Assembly: GCA_012515455.1 (NCBI GenBank)
Contig: JAAYYJ010000474.1
Location: forward strand, 1 to 13,200
Origin: Oligosphaeraceae bacterium
Lineage (GTDB): Bacteria > Verrucomicrobiota > Lentisphaeria > Oligosphaerales > Oligosphaeraceae
Length of the DNA: 13,200 nt
Direction: 5' to 3'
The position numbers and the translations under genes are program-made. The notes below the pieces were generated by a model. That model worked only from the letters and a program-made list of their open reading frames with translations, did no database searches and was not told the origin of the DNA. This document shows positions 1-7,391 of the stretch, one piece after another (position 1 is the first letter of the stretch; every line of letters begins with the position of its first letter).

Positions 1-747
1 CCCCTGGCTGAGCCGTTCACCCTGGGCGTGTCCGGCGGCGGCGCTCTGGGAGCCACTTTGGCCTTTGTGCTGGGGTTGCGGGCGCTGAGCCAGTACGCAG
101 TACCCTGCGCCGCTCTGGGCGGTGCGCTGCTGGCTTTGGGACTGGTGCTGCTAGTCAGCCGGAGCGGGGACTGGTGCAGCGAGAGTCTGCTGCTGAGCGG
201 GGTGATTGTCGGCACCATCTGTGCCAGCCTGCTGACTTATCTGCTGTCGATTGCCCAGCATGAAGAACTGGCTGGAGTGACCTGGTGGCTGCTGGGCGAT
301 CTGCAGGGTCTGGACCTGCGGCTGCTCTGGCCGGCAGCAGCCTACACCCTGTTTGCGCTGCTGCTGCTGCGCTGGCGGGCCGGCGAACTGAATGCTCTGG
401 CTTTGGGTGAGGAGCAGGCGTATTACCTGGGAGTGAATGCCCGGCAGCTGCTTTTTCTGCTGGTGCTGCTGGCCTCACTGCTGGCGGCGTTCGCAGTCTG
501 CCTGGCCGGCATCATCAGCTTCTGCGGCCTGATTATTCCCCATATCGTGCGGCGAGTCTACGGCTGTGATCACCGCAAAATTGTCTTCACGGCCTTCTTT
601 TGGGGAGCGTCGTTTCTGCTGCTCTGCGATTTGTTGTCGCGCAGCATTTTTCCGGCCCGGGAGATTCCCATCGGAGTTCTGACCGCACTGGTCGGGGGGC
701 CGATCTTCCTGCTGCTGCTCAAGCGGGGGAGGCATTATGCTGCTTGA
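1..747 (+). CDS. FecCD-family ABC transporter permease (5' partial)
   Basis: This is the inner-membrane permease of a metal-chelate importer (siderophore, haem or cobalamin class), which would form a homodimeric channel loaded by a periplasmic binding protein. The frame is open to the left edge, so the start lies outside the window. The visible 248 residues compare with a usual 320-340, so roughly 80-90 are missing. The first visible residues, PLAEPFTLGVSGGGALGA, match the conserved FecCD segment (N-P-L-A-x-P-x-x-L-G-V-S-x-G-A). Several hydrophobic membrane segments follow. The C-terminal part has the family hallmarks GLIIPHIVRR, the G-x-DHR element and EIPIGVLTALVGGPIF. The gene ends in TGA inside the start of the ATPase gene (11-bp overlap), which implies one operon and coupled translation. 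The substrate cannot be told from the permease alone, and no binding-protein gene is visible. Confidence 0.95.
   Translation, partial: PLAEPFTLGVSGGGALGATLAFVLGLRALSQYAVPCAALGGALLALGLVLLVSRSGDWCSESLLLSGVIVGTICASLLTYLLSIAQHEELAGVTWWLLGDLQGLDLRLLWPAAAYTLFALLLLRWRAGELNALALGEEQAYYLGVNARQLLFLLVLLASLLAAFAVCLAGIISFCGLIIPHIVRRVYGCDHRKIVFTAFFWGASFLLLCDLLSRSIFPAREIPIGVLTALVGGPIFLLLLKRGRHYAA
724..731 (+). promoter_or_regulatory. Shine-Dalgarno of the ABC ATPase gene
   Basis: GGGGGAGG lies five bases before the ATG at 737, inside the last codons of the permease gene. It supports this start and translational coupling within the transporter operon. Confidence 0.7.
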
Positions 748-1507
748 AGCCCGGCATTTGCGTTATTCCTACCGGTCGGACTGCGTGGTGCAGGATTTCT
801 CGCTCTCCCTGCGACCGGGTGATTTCACCGTCCTGCTGGGTCCCAACGGCAGCGGCAAGAGCACCATCCTGCGGCTGCTGGCTGGATACCTGCCGGCCCA
901 ACGGGGCGAGGTTTCCCTGGACGGACGGGCATTATCGAGGCTGTCCCACCGGGAGCGCGCCCGGCTGATTGCGGTCATGCCGCAAAACCACGCTCCGGCT
1001 CTGGATTTCACCGTCGAGGACATCGTGATGCTGGGGCGCAACTCCCGTCTGCCCCGGCTGGCGCCGCCGGGTCGTGCTGACTGGCTGGCCGTCCACTCGG
1101 CCTTGGACCGCCTGGGGCTGCGGCATTTATCCGGACGCTCCTGCCGGCGCCTCTCGGGTGGCGAACGCCAGCGTGTCTCTCTGGCTGCGGTACTGGCCCA
1201 GGAGGCGCAGATTCTCTTGCTGGACGAGCCCTGCTCGGCGCTTGATCCGGCCAATTCGCTGGCGGTGATGGAGTTATTAAGTACTCTGCCCGCTTCGCCT
1301 GCGATTTTGCTGATTTCCCATGATTTGACCTCTGCGGTGCGCTATGCCCGGCAGGTCATATTGCTGCAGGCAGGGCACACCATCGCCTCTGGCCCGCCGG
1401 AATGCGCCTTGAGTCAGGCGAACATCCTGTCAGCTTATCACTGCGCCTCGGAGTTGTTGCGAGACAGCCAGGGAAACTTATGCCTGTCTCTACAGAGTGC
1501 GCCGTAA
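737..1507 (+). CDS. FecE/BtuD-type ABC transporter ATP-binding protein
   Basis: This cytoplasmic ATPase would power the adjacent FecCD-type permease. The 256 residues match the usual length for the family. Visible motifs are Walker A GPNGSGKS at about 35-42, the Q-loop MPQ at 81-83, the signature LSGGE at 139-143 (LSGGERQRV), Walker B ILLLDE at about 159-164, the D-loop SALD and the H-loop histidine in LLISHD at about 195. All catalytic elements are present, so it should be active. The ATG at 737 overlaps the permease gene by 11 bp and follows a strong purine-rich Shine-Dalgarno (GGGGGAGG, 724-731). The gene ends 28 bp before the tail of the convergent helicase gene. The transporter class (iron-siderophore, haem or cobalamin) fits both proteins, but the ligand is unknown. 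Confidence 0.96.
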   Translation: MLLEARHLRYSYRSDCVVQDFSLSLRPGDFTVLLGPNGSGKSTILRLLAGYLPAQRGEVSLDGRALSRLSHRERARLIAVMPQNHAPALDFTVEDIVMLGRNSRLPRLAPPGRADWLAVHSALDRLGLRHLSGRSCRRLSGGERQRVSLAAVLAQEAQILLLDEPCSALDPANSLAVMELLSTLPASPAILLISHDLTSAVRYARQVILLQAGHTIASGPPECALSQANILSAYHCASELLRDSQGNLCLSLQSAP

Positions 1508-1529
1508 CCGCAGGTCTGGTTGCCTCGGT
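1507..1529 (+). other. Weak hairpin at the end of the transporter operon
   Basis: ACCGCAGG (1507-1514) pairs with CCTCGGT (1523-1529) to give a 7-bp stem with one bulged C and an 8-base loop, starting at the last base of the ATPase stop codon. No T-tract follows directly; the next T-run is at 1562-1568, inside the helicase gene. It may help end transcription between the two converging operons, but it is not a canonical intrinsic terminator. Confidence 0.3.
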
Positions 1530-1535
1530 CAGGGC

Positions 1536-3551
1536 TCAGGATTTCGGGCCGGTCTCAAACATTTTTTTCATCTCTTCCCAGTACTGGTTGAATTCCTCCT
1601 GGGTAAGTGGGCGGATCGCCTTCTCCGGAGTGGTATATACCACCAGTTCCTCGGGCAGCTCATCCTGAAATTTTGAGGGGCGCACTGCCATGACCTTGCC
1701 CATGAGCCGGCGCTTATGGGTGAAACTGAACAGGAACTGTTTCCGGGCCCTGGTGATGGCCACATAAAACAGGCGCCGTTCTTCCTCCTCATTGCCCTCT
1801 TCCACCGCCCGCTGATGGGGGAAGAGATTTCTTTCCAGGCCGGCCAGCAGTACGGTAGGGAACTCCAGACCTTTGGCTGCATGCACCGTCATCAAGGTCA
1901 CAGCGTTATCGCCAGTGCTTTTCTCCTTCTCCCGCTTGTCCTGAGCATCCTGCAAGGCGAAATTTTCCAGGAAGTCCTGCAGGGTGGCATGGCCGCGGTG
2001 CTCCTCTTCGAATTCGGAGAGTGCATTCAGGAATTCCAGCACGTTGTCCCGCCGGCGCAACGCATCTTCCCGGGGCTTGTACATCCGTCCCAGGCCATTG
2101 AGGTAGTCGACCTCGGTCAGAAAATCCGAGGCTTTCTGCCATAAATCGCCGGGATGGGCGAAAGCCTGGCGGGCCTTGTCAAGGCTGTCCAGGAAGGACA
2201 GCAGATTTTTGCCGGTCTCCGGCGGCAGCTGCTGCAGGACGCTGCTGTTGCGCAGCAGCTTCTGCAGGGGGAGATTGGTCTGCTGGCGGAATTCCCGAAT
2301 TTTAGCGATAGAGTTGTCGCCGATTGAGCGTGGCGGCACATTGACCACCCGCAGCAGCCCCAAGTCGTCGCTGGGATTCTGGATGATCTGCAGGAAGCTG
2401 ATCAGATCCAGGATTTCCTTGCTCTGATAGAAGGAATTCGTGCCGACCAGGATATATGGCACCTTGGCTTTGCGGAAACGCTCCTCCAGCAGGCGCGCCT
2501 GATGGTTGGAACGGAACAGCACCGCGAAATCCCGCCAGTGGTGCTGCTCCACCTGGGAAGAGATGTACTCGGCCAGGAAATCCGCCTCCGCAACTTCATC
2601 CTGGCAACGCACCCCCAGGATTTTCTCTCCGCTGGGCTGCTGTGACCAGAGATTTTTTTCTCTGCGGGAGCGGTTTTTGGCGATGACCGCATTAGCGGCC
2701 TGCAGGATGGTGGTGGTGGAGCGGTAATTCTGCTCCAGGCGAATGATTTTGGCATTGGGGAAATAGGCTTCGAACTGCAGGATATTGTCGAGATTTGCCC
2801 CTCGCCAGCCATAGATTGACTGGTCGTCATCGCCGACCACCGCGACATTGGCGGCTGTGCCGGCCAGCAGGGTCACAATTTTCAGCTGGGCGATATTGGT
2901 GTCCTGATATTCGTCCACCAGCAGATGGCTGTACTGCTGCTGGTAGCTCTGCAGGATATCGGGACAATCCTGCCAGAGTTTCACCGTCAGGCAGAGCATG
3001 TCGTCGAAATCCAGCATATCCATTTGCTGCAGTCGCAGCTGGTAGCGCCGGTAGACCAAGGCCAGATTGGCCGCCCAGGGCAGGTCTTGGCTGCTGATGT
3101 CCTCGGGGCTCTGCAGGGCTGCCTTGGCCAAGCCGATGCGGTGCAGAAACAGGGCCGGGTCATTTCCGGGCACCGCCAGTCCTTCCTGGGCCAGGATTTC
3201 CCGGATCAGCCCATTCTGGTAACTGTCGCTGGCGATGCTGAAGTTCCGGCTGAAGCCCAGGCGCTGGATATGCCGGCGCAGGACATTGGCACAGAACGAA
3301 TGGAAGGTACTGACCGTAATTTTTTCGCCTGATTTACCCAGCAGGGCTGAGACCCGTTCGCGCATTTCCCGTGCGGCTTTATTGGTGAACGTCACCGCCA
3401 GGATTGCTTCTGCCCGGATGCCGTGCCGGACCAGATTAGCGATTCTCTGTACGATTACGGTGGTCTTGCCGGTGCCGGCGCCGGCCAGCAGCAGCAACGG
3501 CCCCTGCAGGCTGTCGACCGCCTGCTGTTGCTGGGGATTCAAATCTGCCAT
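1536..3551 (-). CDS. UvrD/Rep/PcrA-family superfamily 1 DNA helicase
   Basis: This is an ATP-dependent 3'-5' DNA helicase of superfamily 1A, expected in DNA repair or replication restart. All motifs are present in order. They are the Q motif NPQQQQ near residue 5, Walker A AGAGTGKT at 23-30, motif Ia TFTNKAAREMRERV at about 54-67 and motif II VDEYQDTN at 212-219. Motif III GDDDQSIYGWRGA is at about 240-252, motif IV RLEQNYRST at 271-279, motif V VTLMTVHAAKGLEF at 551-564 and motif VI RRLFYVAITRARK at about 592-604. At 671 residues it is about the size of E. coli Rep (673) and shorter than PcrA or UvrD, with little after motif VI, so a full Tudor-like tail is probably absent. Its ATG shares one base with the stop codon of the upstream acyltransferase gene (TGATG), and AAGGA lies just upstream, so the two are co-translated. 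Rep, PcrA and UvrD cannot be separated with certainty here, so no symbol is given. Confidence 0.97.
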   Translation of the reverse strand: MADLNPQQQQAVDSLQGPLLLLAGAGTGKTTVIVQRIANLVRHGIRAEAILAVTFTNKAAREMRERVSALLGKSGEKITVSTFHSFCANVLRRHIQRLGFSRNFSIASDSYQNGLIREILAQEGLAVPGNDPALFLHRIGLAKAALQSPEDISSQDLPWAANLALVYRRYQLRLQQMDMLDFDDMLCLTVKLWQDCPDILQSYQQQYSHLLVDEYQDTNIAQLKIVTLLAGTAANVAVVGDDDQSIYGWRGANLDNILQFEAYFPNAKIIRLEQNYRSTTTILQAANAVIAKNRSRREKNLWSQQPSGEKILGVRCQDEVAEADFLAEYISSQVEQHHWRDFAVLFRSNHQARLLEERFRKAKVPYILVGTNSFYQSKEILDLISFLQIIQNPSDDLGLLRVVNVPPRSIGDNSIAKIREFRQQTNLPLQKLLRNSSVLQQLPPETGKNLLSFLDSLDKARQAFAHPGDLWQKASDFLTEVDYLNGLGRMYKPREDALRRRDNVLEFLNALSEFEEEHRGHATLQDFLENFALQDAQDKREKEKSTGDNAVTLMTVHAAKGLEFPTVLLAGLERNLFPHQRAVEEGNEEEERRLFYVAITRARKQFLFSFTHKRRLMGKVMAVRPSKFQDELPEELVVYTTPEKAIRPLTQEEFNQYWEEMKKMFETGPKS

Positions 3552-4207
3552 CAGCGTTCCTTGTCCTGGGTCAGGGCCAGCATTTCCTGGCGGATGCTCT
3601 CGATATTCTGCTGGTGATCGGCCGTGCCATCCAGCACTATCGGCTGGCCCACCCGCACGGTAATAGTAGTGAAAGGCACCGGTATCTGCATCTTATCCCA
3701 GCTGTTCAACTCCCAGTAGTGGGTGAAATTGCTGATCAGGGGCACCACCCGGGCTTCGGAATAAGCCGCCAGAGCCGCCACTCCGGCATGCACACAATAG
3801 CGCGGTCCCCGCGGTCCATCGACGGTAATGCCGACGGAGTCGCCGCGGTGGAGCCGGGCTTTCATTTCCAGCATGGCGGCCAGCCCGCCCCGGCTGGAGG
3901 ACCCCCGCACCACTTTGAGCTGGAACAGCTTAGCCAAAGTTGCAATATATTCGCCATCCCGGGACGCGCTGATCAGCATGCTGAGTTTTTGGCGGCAGGC
4001 CCGGGGCAGTAGTGGCACGGTGAACAGAATCCGGTTGTGCCAGCAGGCAAAAATAAAAGCAGCGGTTAAATTATCTGCGAGGATTTTTTCCCGGTCATCG
4101 ATTTTTATCCTGTAGGTCAGGAAGATCAGCTTGGCCAGCAGTGCCAGTGGCCAGGCCAGCCAGGCCGGGAGGCGGCGTTTATTTTTGAATGTGAACAATT
4201 TAGGCAT
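3551..4207 (-). CDS. Lysophospholipid acyltransferase-like protein (DUF374 type)
   Basis: This is a membrane-associated acyltransferase-like protein of 218 residues, probably acting in envelope lipid or lipid A metabolism. The acceptor is unknown. From the chosen start MPKLF, a basic stretch and one hydrophobic segment (LAWPLALLAKLIFLTY) come first. Next is ACWHNRIL, which holds the family's catalytic-type histidine. The DUF374 hallmark blocks follow: SRDGEYIATL, VVRGSSSRGG, GITVDGPRGPR and a final ARVVPLISN. The frame also allows a start at 4240 (11 residues longer), but that would overlap the divergent nucleotidyltransferase start by 8 bp, and the extra residues look unlike a membrane-protein N-terminus. 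No clear Shine-Dalgarno precedes either start. The helicase gene follows with a one-base stop/start overlap; that pairing says nothing obvious about function. Confidence 0.88.
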   Translation of the reverse strand: MPKLFTFKNKRRLPAWLAWPLALLAKLIFLTYRIKIDDREKILADNLTAAFIFACWHNRILFTVPLLPRACRQKLSMLISASRDGEYIATLAKLFQLKVVRGSSSRGGLAAMLEMKARLHRGDSVGITVDGPRGPRYCVHAGVAALAAYSEARVVPLISNFTHYWELNSWDKMQIPVPFTTITVRVGQPIVLDGTADHQQNIESIRQEMLALTQDKER

Positions 4208-4232
4208 TTTCAATCCGCGAGCACAAGACTCC
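4178..4232. promoter_or_regulatory. AT-rich patch and 25-bp divergent intergenic region
   Basis: The starts of the acyltransferase (4207, minus) and nucleotidyltransferase (4233, plus) are separated by only 25 bp. A clearly AT-rich stretch (about 4178-4212) within GC-rich surroundings lies just upstream of the plus-strand gene and includes TTGAAT at 4185-4190. It may hold the plus-strand promoter, but no convincing -10 partner stands out. Neither gene has an obvious Shine-Dalgarno. Confidence 0.25.
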
Positions 4233-5120
4233 ATGCACAATTACTTCCCCCGCAAAGCCCTTATTCCCCTGGCCGGTCTGGGCACCAGGATGTTCCCCGC
4301 CAGCAAAACCGTCAAGAAGGAGCTCTTCCCGGTCATCACTCCGGAAGGTCTCTGCAAGAGCCTGCTGCAATGCAGCCTGGAAGAGATCAGCGCGGCGGGA
4401 ATTCCGGAAATCGGCCTGATCATCCGTCCTGGTGATGAGGCTGTTTTCGCGCCACTCTTCCAGCCGGTCTCCGCAACCGTTCGGAAAGCGTTGCCTGACT
4501 GGGCCCGGCAGGAGGAGGAGAAGCTGCTGGCATTGGGGGAAAAAATCACCTTCATTACCCAGCCCAGTCCGGAAGGATTCGGACATGCGATCTACTGCGC
4601 CCGCGAATGGGTCGGTGAGGATGCTTTCCTGCTGCTGCTCAGCGACCACATTTACGCGGCGCACGGGCCGCAGAGCTGCGCCGAGCAGCTGCTGGGGGCT
4701 TTCCTGCGCCATGGGGGGCAGTCGATCCTCAGTTTGTATCCCGTCCAGGAAGCACAGGTCAGGCATTACGGCACTGCCACTGGCCAGCCGACGGCTGACC
4801 CCAGCTGCCTGCGCCTGGAGGCTTTTGTGGAGAAGCCCAGTCCAGAATACGCCCGTGAGCATCTCTCCGCGCCCATTCTCCCGGCGGGGCAGTATCTTTG
4901 CGTCTATGGGCAATATATCCTCACGGCTGAGATTTTCACTCTGCTGGGTGAGGAAATTGCCTCCGGGCAGCGGGTACGGGGTGAATTTCAGCTCACCACG
5001 GCCTTGTCCCGGCTGGTCCAAGCCGGACGGATGCTCGGCTACCTGGTGCAGGGTGAGCACTACGACACCGGTCAGCCCCGGGAGTACCTGCACAGTCTGC
5101 AGGCGTATGCCCAAAAATAG
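4233..5120 (+). CDS. GalU-like UTP-glucose-1-phosphate uridylyltransferase / sugar-phosphate nucleotidyltransferase
   Basis: This cytoplasmic enzyme is predicted to join a nucleoside triphosphate to a sugar 1-phosphate, most likely UTP plus glucose 1-phosphate to UDP-glucose, for envelope or exopolysaccharide synthesis. It has 295 residues, a normal GalU length. The N-terminus KALIPLAGLGTRMFPASKT is the nucleotide-binding loop of the family. Next come PSPEGFGHAIYCAREWVG, LLLLSDHIY, VEKPSPEYA, GEFQLTTAL and HYDTGQPREYL, each with a counterpart in GalU. It differs from classical GalU in the segment after the loop (PVITPEGLCKSLLQ rather than a short D-K-P element) and in the RPGDE block, so it belongs to a divergent GalU-like branch. 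The start at 4233 is chosen because the conserved domain begins at residue 8; an ORF extension upstream to 4131 would run antisense through the acyltransferase gene. No strong Shine-Dalgarno is seen. Exact sugar specificity is not proven. Confidence 0.88.
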   Translation: MHNYFPRKALIPLAGLGTRMFPASKTVKKELFPVITPEGLCKSLLQCSLEEISAAGIPEIGLIIRPGDEAVFAPLFQPVSATVRKALPDWARQEEEKLLALGEKITFITQPSPEGFGHAIYCAREWVGEDAFLLLLSDHIYAAHGPQSCAEQLLGAFLRHGGQSILSLYPVQEAQVRHYGTATGQPTADPSCLRLEAFVEKPSPEYAREHLSAPILPAGQYLCVYGQYILTAEIFTLLGEEIASGQRVRGEFQLTTALSRLVQAGRMLGYLVQGEHYDTGQPREYLHSLQAYAQK

Positions 5121-5184
5121 CCACCTGTCGGTTATTCCGCGGCGCGGTCTGGCCGGGGAGGAATTGGCTGGCTGTTCGCTGCGA

Positions 5185-7311
5185 TCAGTCTTCCTGCGCA
5201 GTTCCGTCATTCAGCCAGGAGATTAGGTCAGCCGGCAGGGTTTCGATAGCCACCAGGGTCGCCGAGTCGCCCGAGGGCATTTCGACTTTGCTGCCAATCT
5301 TCAGCCCCAGCAGGACTTGCCCCAGCGGCGTTTCATAAGAAATCATATTCTGGTCCGGATCACTGTCAAAACGCCCCAGGATATGAAATTTTTCCACTGT
5401 GCCGGATTCATATTTAATGCTGACGCTGCATCCTGGCACGACAGTATTCTTGACTGCGGTTTTACTGAAATCCATGACCATGGTTTCGCTGATGCGTTCT
5501 TCCAGTTCGGCCCGTCGGCGGGCAAGGAAAGCCTGGCGCTCTTTGGCGAATTTGAATTCGGAGTTCTCCCGCAGATCGCCGAGGCTGCGGGCGAATTCGA
5601 TGGCAGCGACATTCTCGGGAATCTGCACCTCGATCAAGTCCCGGAGCTCCTTCCGGCTGCGGGCCAGACTGCGCGGGGAGGTGAATTTGCCGGCCTGGCT
5701 TTGAGAAGATACCTTGCGCCGTTCCTCGACCTCACGAATGGCCTCGGGGAAATGCCGGACTATTTTGACCAGCAGGCTCTGGCGTTCATTATTGTCCAGC
5801 AACGACTGATGCCGAATGGAGTGCACCAGGGTCTTGATGGCGTCATTATCCCCGTAGCGCATGATAGTGCGTTGGAATTTCTCGTCATCGACCAGCATTT
5901 TCCGCAACAGCCGCTGAGATTTCAGGTAATTGCCCTTGGTTTCCTGGTGCAACGTTTTGAACAGCAGGCTGACATTGGAGAGATGGCGCAAGCGTTCCTC
6001 TCCTTCCGGGGCTTTCCAGAGCCAGTAAAAATGTTCCGGGGATACTTTTTTGTTCTGAAAATCCTGAAAAACGGTCTCGGCCAGGAGGGTTCCCTCACCT
6101 GTTGCGGAGAGCAGTTTTTCCGTATTGCTCCAGAGACGGTACGGCATCTTCATGGTCGCGGTGGCCAAATAAGCACTGCCTTTGGCCAGCAGGGTGGCCT
6201 TCATCCAGAAGAAGACCAGCTTGCCGGGCATCTTGTCACAGATTTCCACAAACTGTTCCATATTCTTCCAAACCGCGGCCTGATTGGCCAAATCCGACAA
6301 GGTCGTTTCCAGGAACTCATTGTAGGTCTCGCCCTTCTGCAGCAGGGCCACGCTGACCGCAAAAAATTCGCTCTGTTCGGGCCGGGCGGCCACGCTGACC
6401 AGGATTTTTTTCACGTTGTCGAGCTGGGGATTCTCCACTTCCAGTTTGTGGAGCTCCTTGAGGCGTTCTGCCAATTCCACAATACTGCGGCTGACATCCC
6501 AGCGGCGGGCATCGCTAACAGCAGCGGTGGCGGGGTGAGACACAGGACTGGCCTCCACCCCCACACTGGGCTGGGAATGCAATAAATCGGCGGCGGCAAA
6601 GAAGCGTGGGACGAGGATTTTCTGCAGCACATTTTCGGGCAGCGGGGCGGCGCTAAGCAAATCCGCCTGCAATTCGGCCAGGAACTCCTGCTTGTCCGGT
6701 ACGGCTGGCAGGGTACGGTCTTCGAGCAGAGCATGCAGTTTCGAGGGTTTCCGGACCAGGATGATATTATCCAGGAAGTTCCGCAGATTCATCACCCGCT
6801 TGCGGTCTAAATTCACGGTTATTTCATTGGCCAAATTGTCGATGGCACTGATTTGGCCGGTGCCAAAAGCGGCATCATAACAATAGGTCCCGACTTTGGT
6901 CATACACAGCACCTGCCAGCGGGAATGGATTTTATCAACGCTGACATTCTCGTCCCGGATTTGCATCACCTCAGCCAGCCCGGCGGGATTGCCGTAGCGG
7001 GCAAAGACAGTTTTGCTGAGTTGGGCATAGCGGTCCCTCAGGATAGGCGAATCCCAGCCCAGTCGCAGGGCGGCTTCCAGCACCTCCCCGGCGTCACCTG
7101 AGATGTCTTTACCGTCCCAAGCCTCTAGGGCGAGATGAAAATTATCAATGCATTCATCGCGCTGCTCTGCGGCCAGATTCTGCAAGGCACCACCACTGGC
7201 GAGCGACACCGCCATCTTCTTCCGGATGCCTGGCTGGCCTTCTGCGGCAGCCAGGCAGATTTCTTCCCATTCAGCAAGCGCTTGCATAGAGTCGGATTCA
7301 GTCTTAATCAT
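5185..7311 (-). CDS. greA: Long GreA/GreB-type transcription elongation factor with large N-terminal extension
   Basis: The protein has 708 residues, while ordinary GreA has about 158. The last ~165 residues form a recognisable Gre factor. A helical coiled-coil region has the tip motif GDLRENSEF at about 578-586, keeping the acidic residues that reach the RNA polymerase active site (D579 and E582, matching D41 and E44 of E. coli GreA). A C-terminal FKBP-like domain follows at about 626-695 (VPGCSVSIKY, NMISYETPLGQVLLGLKIG). It should rescue backtracked RNA polymerase by stimulating transcript cleavage. The first ~540 residues look largely helical, without recognised motifs, and may be an alpha-solenoid. 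Chlamydial GreA is similarly extended (about 715 residues), which supports a PVC-group host. The ATG at 7311 has AGGA seven bases upstream. The gene converges on the nucleotidyltransferase gene (64-bp gap with no clear terminator) and is separated from the upstream lipoprotein gene by an intrinsic terminator. Confidence 0.9.
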   Translation of the reverse strand: MIKTESDSMQALAEWEEICLAAAEGQPGIRKKMAVSLASGGALQNLAAEQRDECIDNFHLALEAWDGKDISGDAGEVLEAALRLGWDSPILRDRYAQLSKTVFARYGNPAGLAEVMQIRDENVSVDKIHSRWQVLCMTKVGTYCYDAAFGTGQISAIDNLANEITVNLDRKRVMNLRNFLDNIILVRKPSKLHALLEDRTLPAVPDKQEFLAELQADLLSAAPLPENVLQKILVPRFFAAADLLHSQPSVGVEASPVSHPATAAVSDARRWDVSRSIVELAERLKELHKLEVENPQLDNVKKILVSVAARPEQSEFFAVSVALLQKGETYNEFLETTLSDLANQAAVWKNMEQFVEICDKMPGKLVFFWMKATLLAKGSAYLATATMKMPYRLWSNTEKLLSATGEGTLLAETVFQDFQNKKVSPEHFYWLWKAPEGEERLRHLSNVSLLFKTLHQETKGNYLKSQRLLRKMLVDDEKFQRTIMRYGDNDAIKTLVHSIRHQSLLDNNERQSLLVKIVRHFPEAIREVEERRKVSSQSQAGKFTSPRSLARSRKELRDLIEVQIPENVAAIEFARSLGDLRENSEFKFAKERQAFLARRRAELEERISETMVMDFSKTAVKNTVVPGCSVSIKYESGTVEKFHILGRFDSDPDQNMISYETPLGQVLLGLKIGSKVEMPSGDSATLVAIETLPADLISWLNDGTAQED

Positions 7312-7318
7312 TTTCTGG

Positions 7319-7322
7319 TCCT
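7319..7322 (-). promoter_or_regulatory. Shine-Dalgarno of greA
   Basis: AGGA on the minus strand lies seven bases upstream of the ATG at 7311, supporting this start rather than the later in-frame methionine at residue 9. Confidence 0.55.
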
Positions 7323-7330
7323 GAGGTTGA

Positions 7331-7352
7331 AAACTAGATTACAGGTCGATAG
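7331..7352 (-). promoter_or_regulatory. Candidate promoter of the long greA gene
   Basis: On the minus strand TGTAAT (7343-7338, five of six bases of TATAAT) sits about 27 bases before the greA ATG, preceded directly by the motif CTATCGACCTGTA. The -35 position falls in the T-run of the preceding terminator and has no good hexamer. The terminator upstream makes an independent greA promoter necessary or at least likely. Confidence 0.35.
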
Positions 7353-7358
7353 TGCAGT

Positions 7359-7391
7359 AAAAAAAGTCTGGTGTGCGGCATCAATCCAGAC
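7359..7391 (-). terminator. Intrinsic terminator of the activator-lipoprotein operon
   Basis: On the minus strand GTCTGG (7391-7386) and CCAGAC (7371-7366) form a perfect 6-bp stem around a 14-base loop, followed at once by seven T residues (7365-7359). TG/CA pairs inside the loop could lengthen the stem. The hairpin starts within the last codons of the lipoprotein gene, and the stop codon lies in the loop. The structure separates this operon from greA. Confidence 0.65.

Noticed and set aside
1..1507. A cobalamin riboswitch or Fur box controlling the transporter
   Set aside because: The operon's upstream region lies outside the window, so nothing can be judged.
5121..5184. A terminator between the converging nucleotidyltransferase and greA genes
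   Set aside because: Only a 4-bp CCGC/GCGG stem with a 3-base loop is seen, and no T-run follows on either strand.
4200..5210. A 336-codon minus-strand open frame antisense to the nucleotidyltransferase
   Set aside because: It has no recognisable motif, overlaps a gene with strong family motifs, and would collide with the acyltransferase start and greA end.
5317..6585. A 422-codon plus-strand open frame antisense to greA
   Set aside because: It lies wholly within the well-supported greA coding region on the other strand, shows no recognisable domain, and is low-complexity in the way expected of an antisense frame in GC-rich coding DNA.
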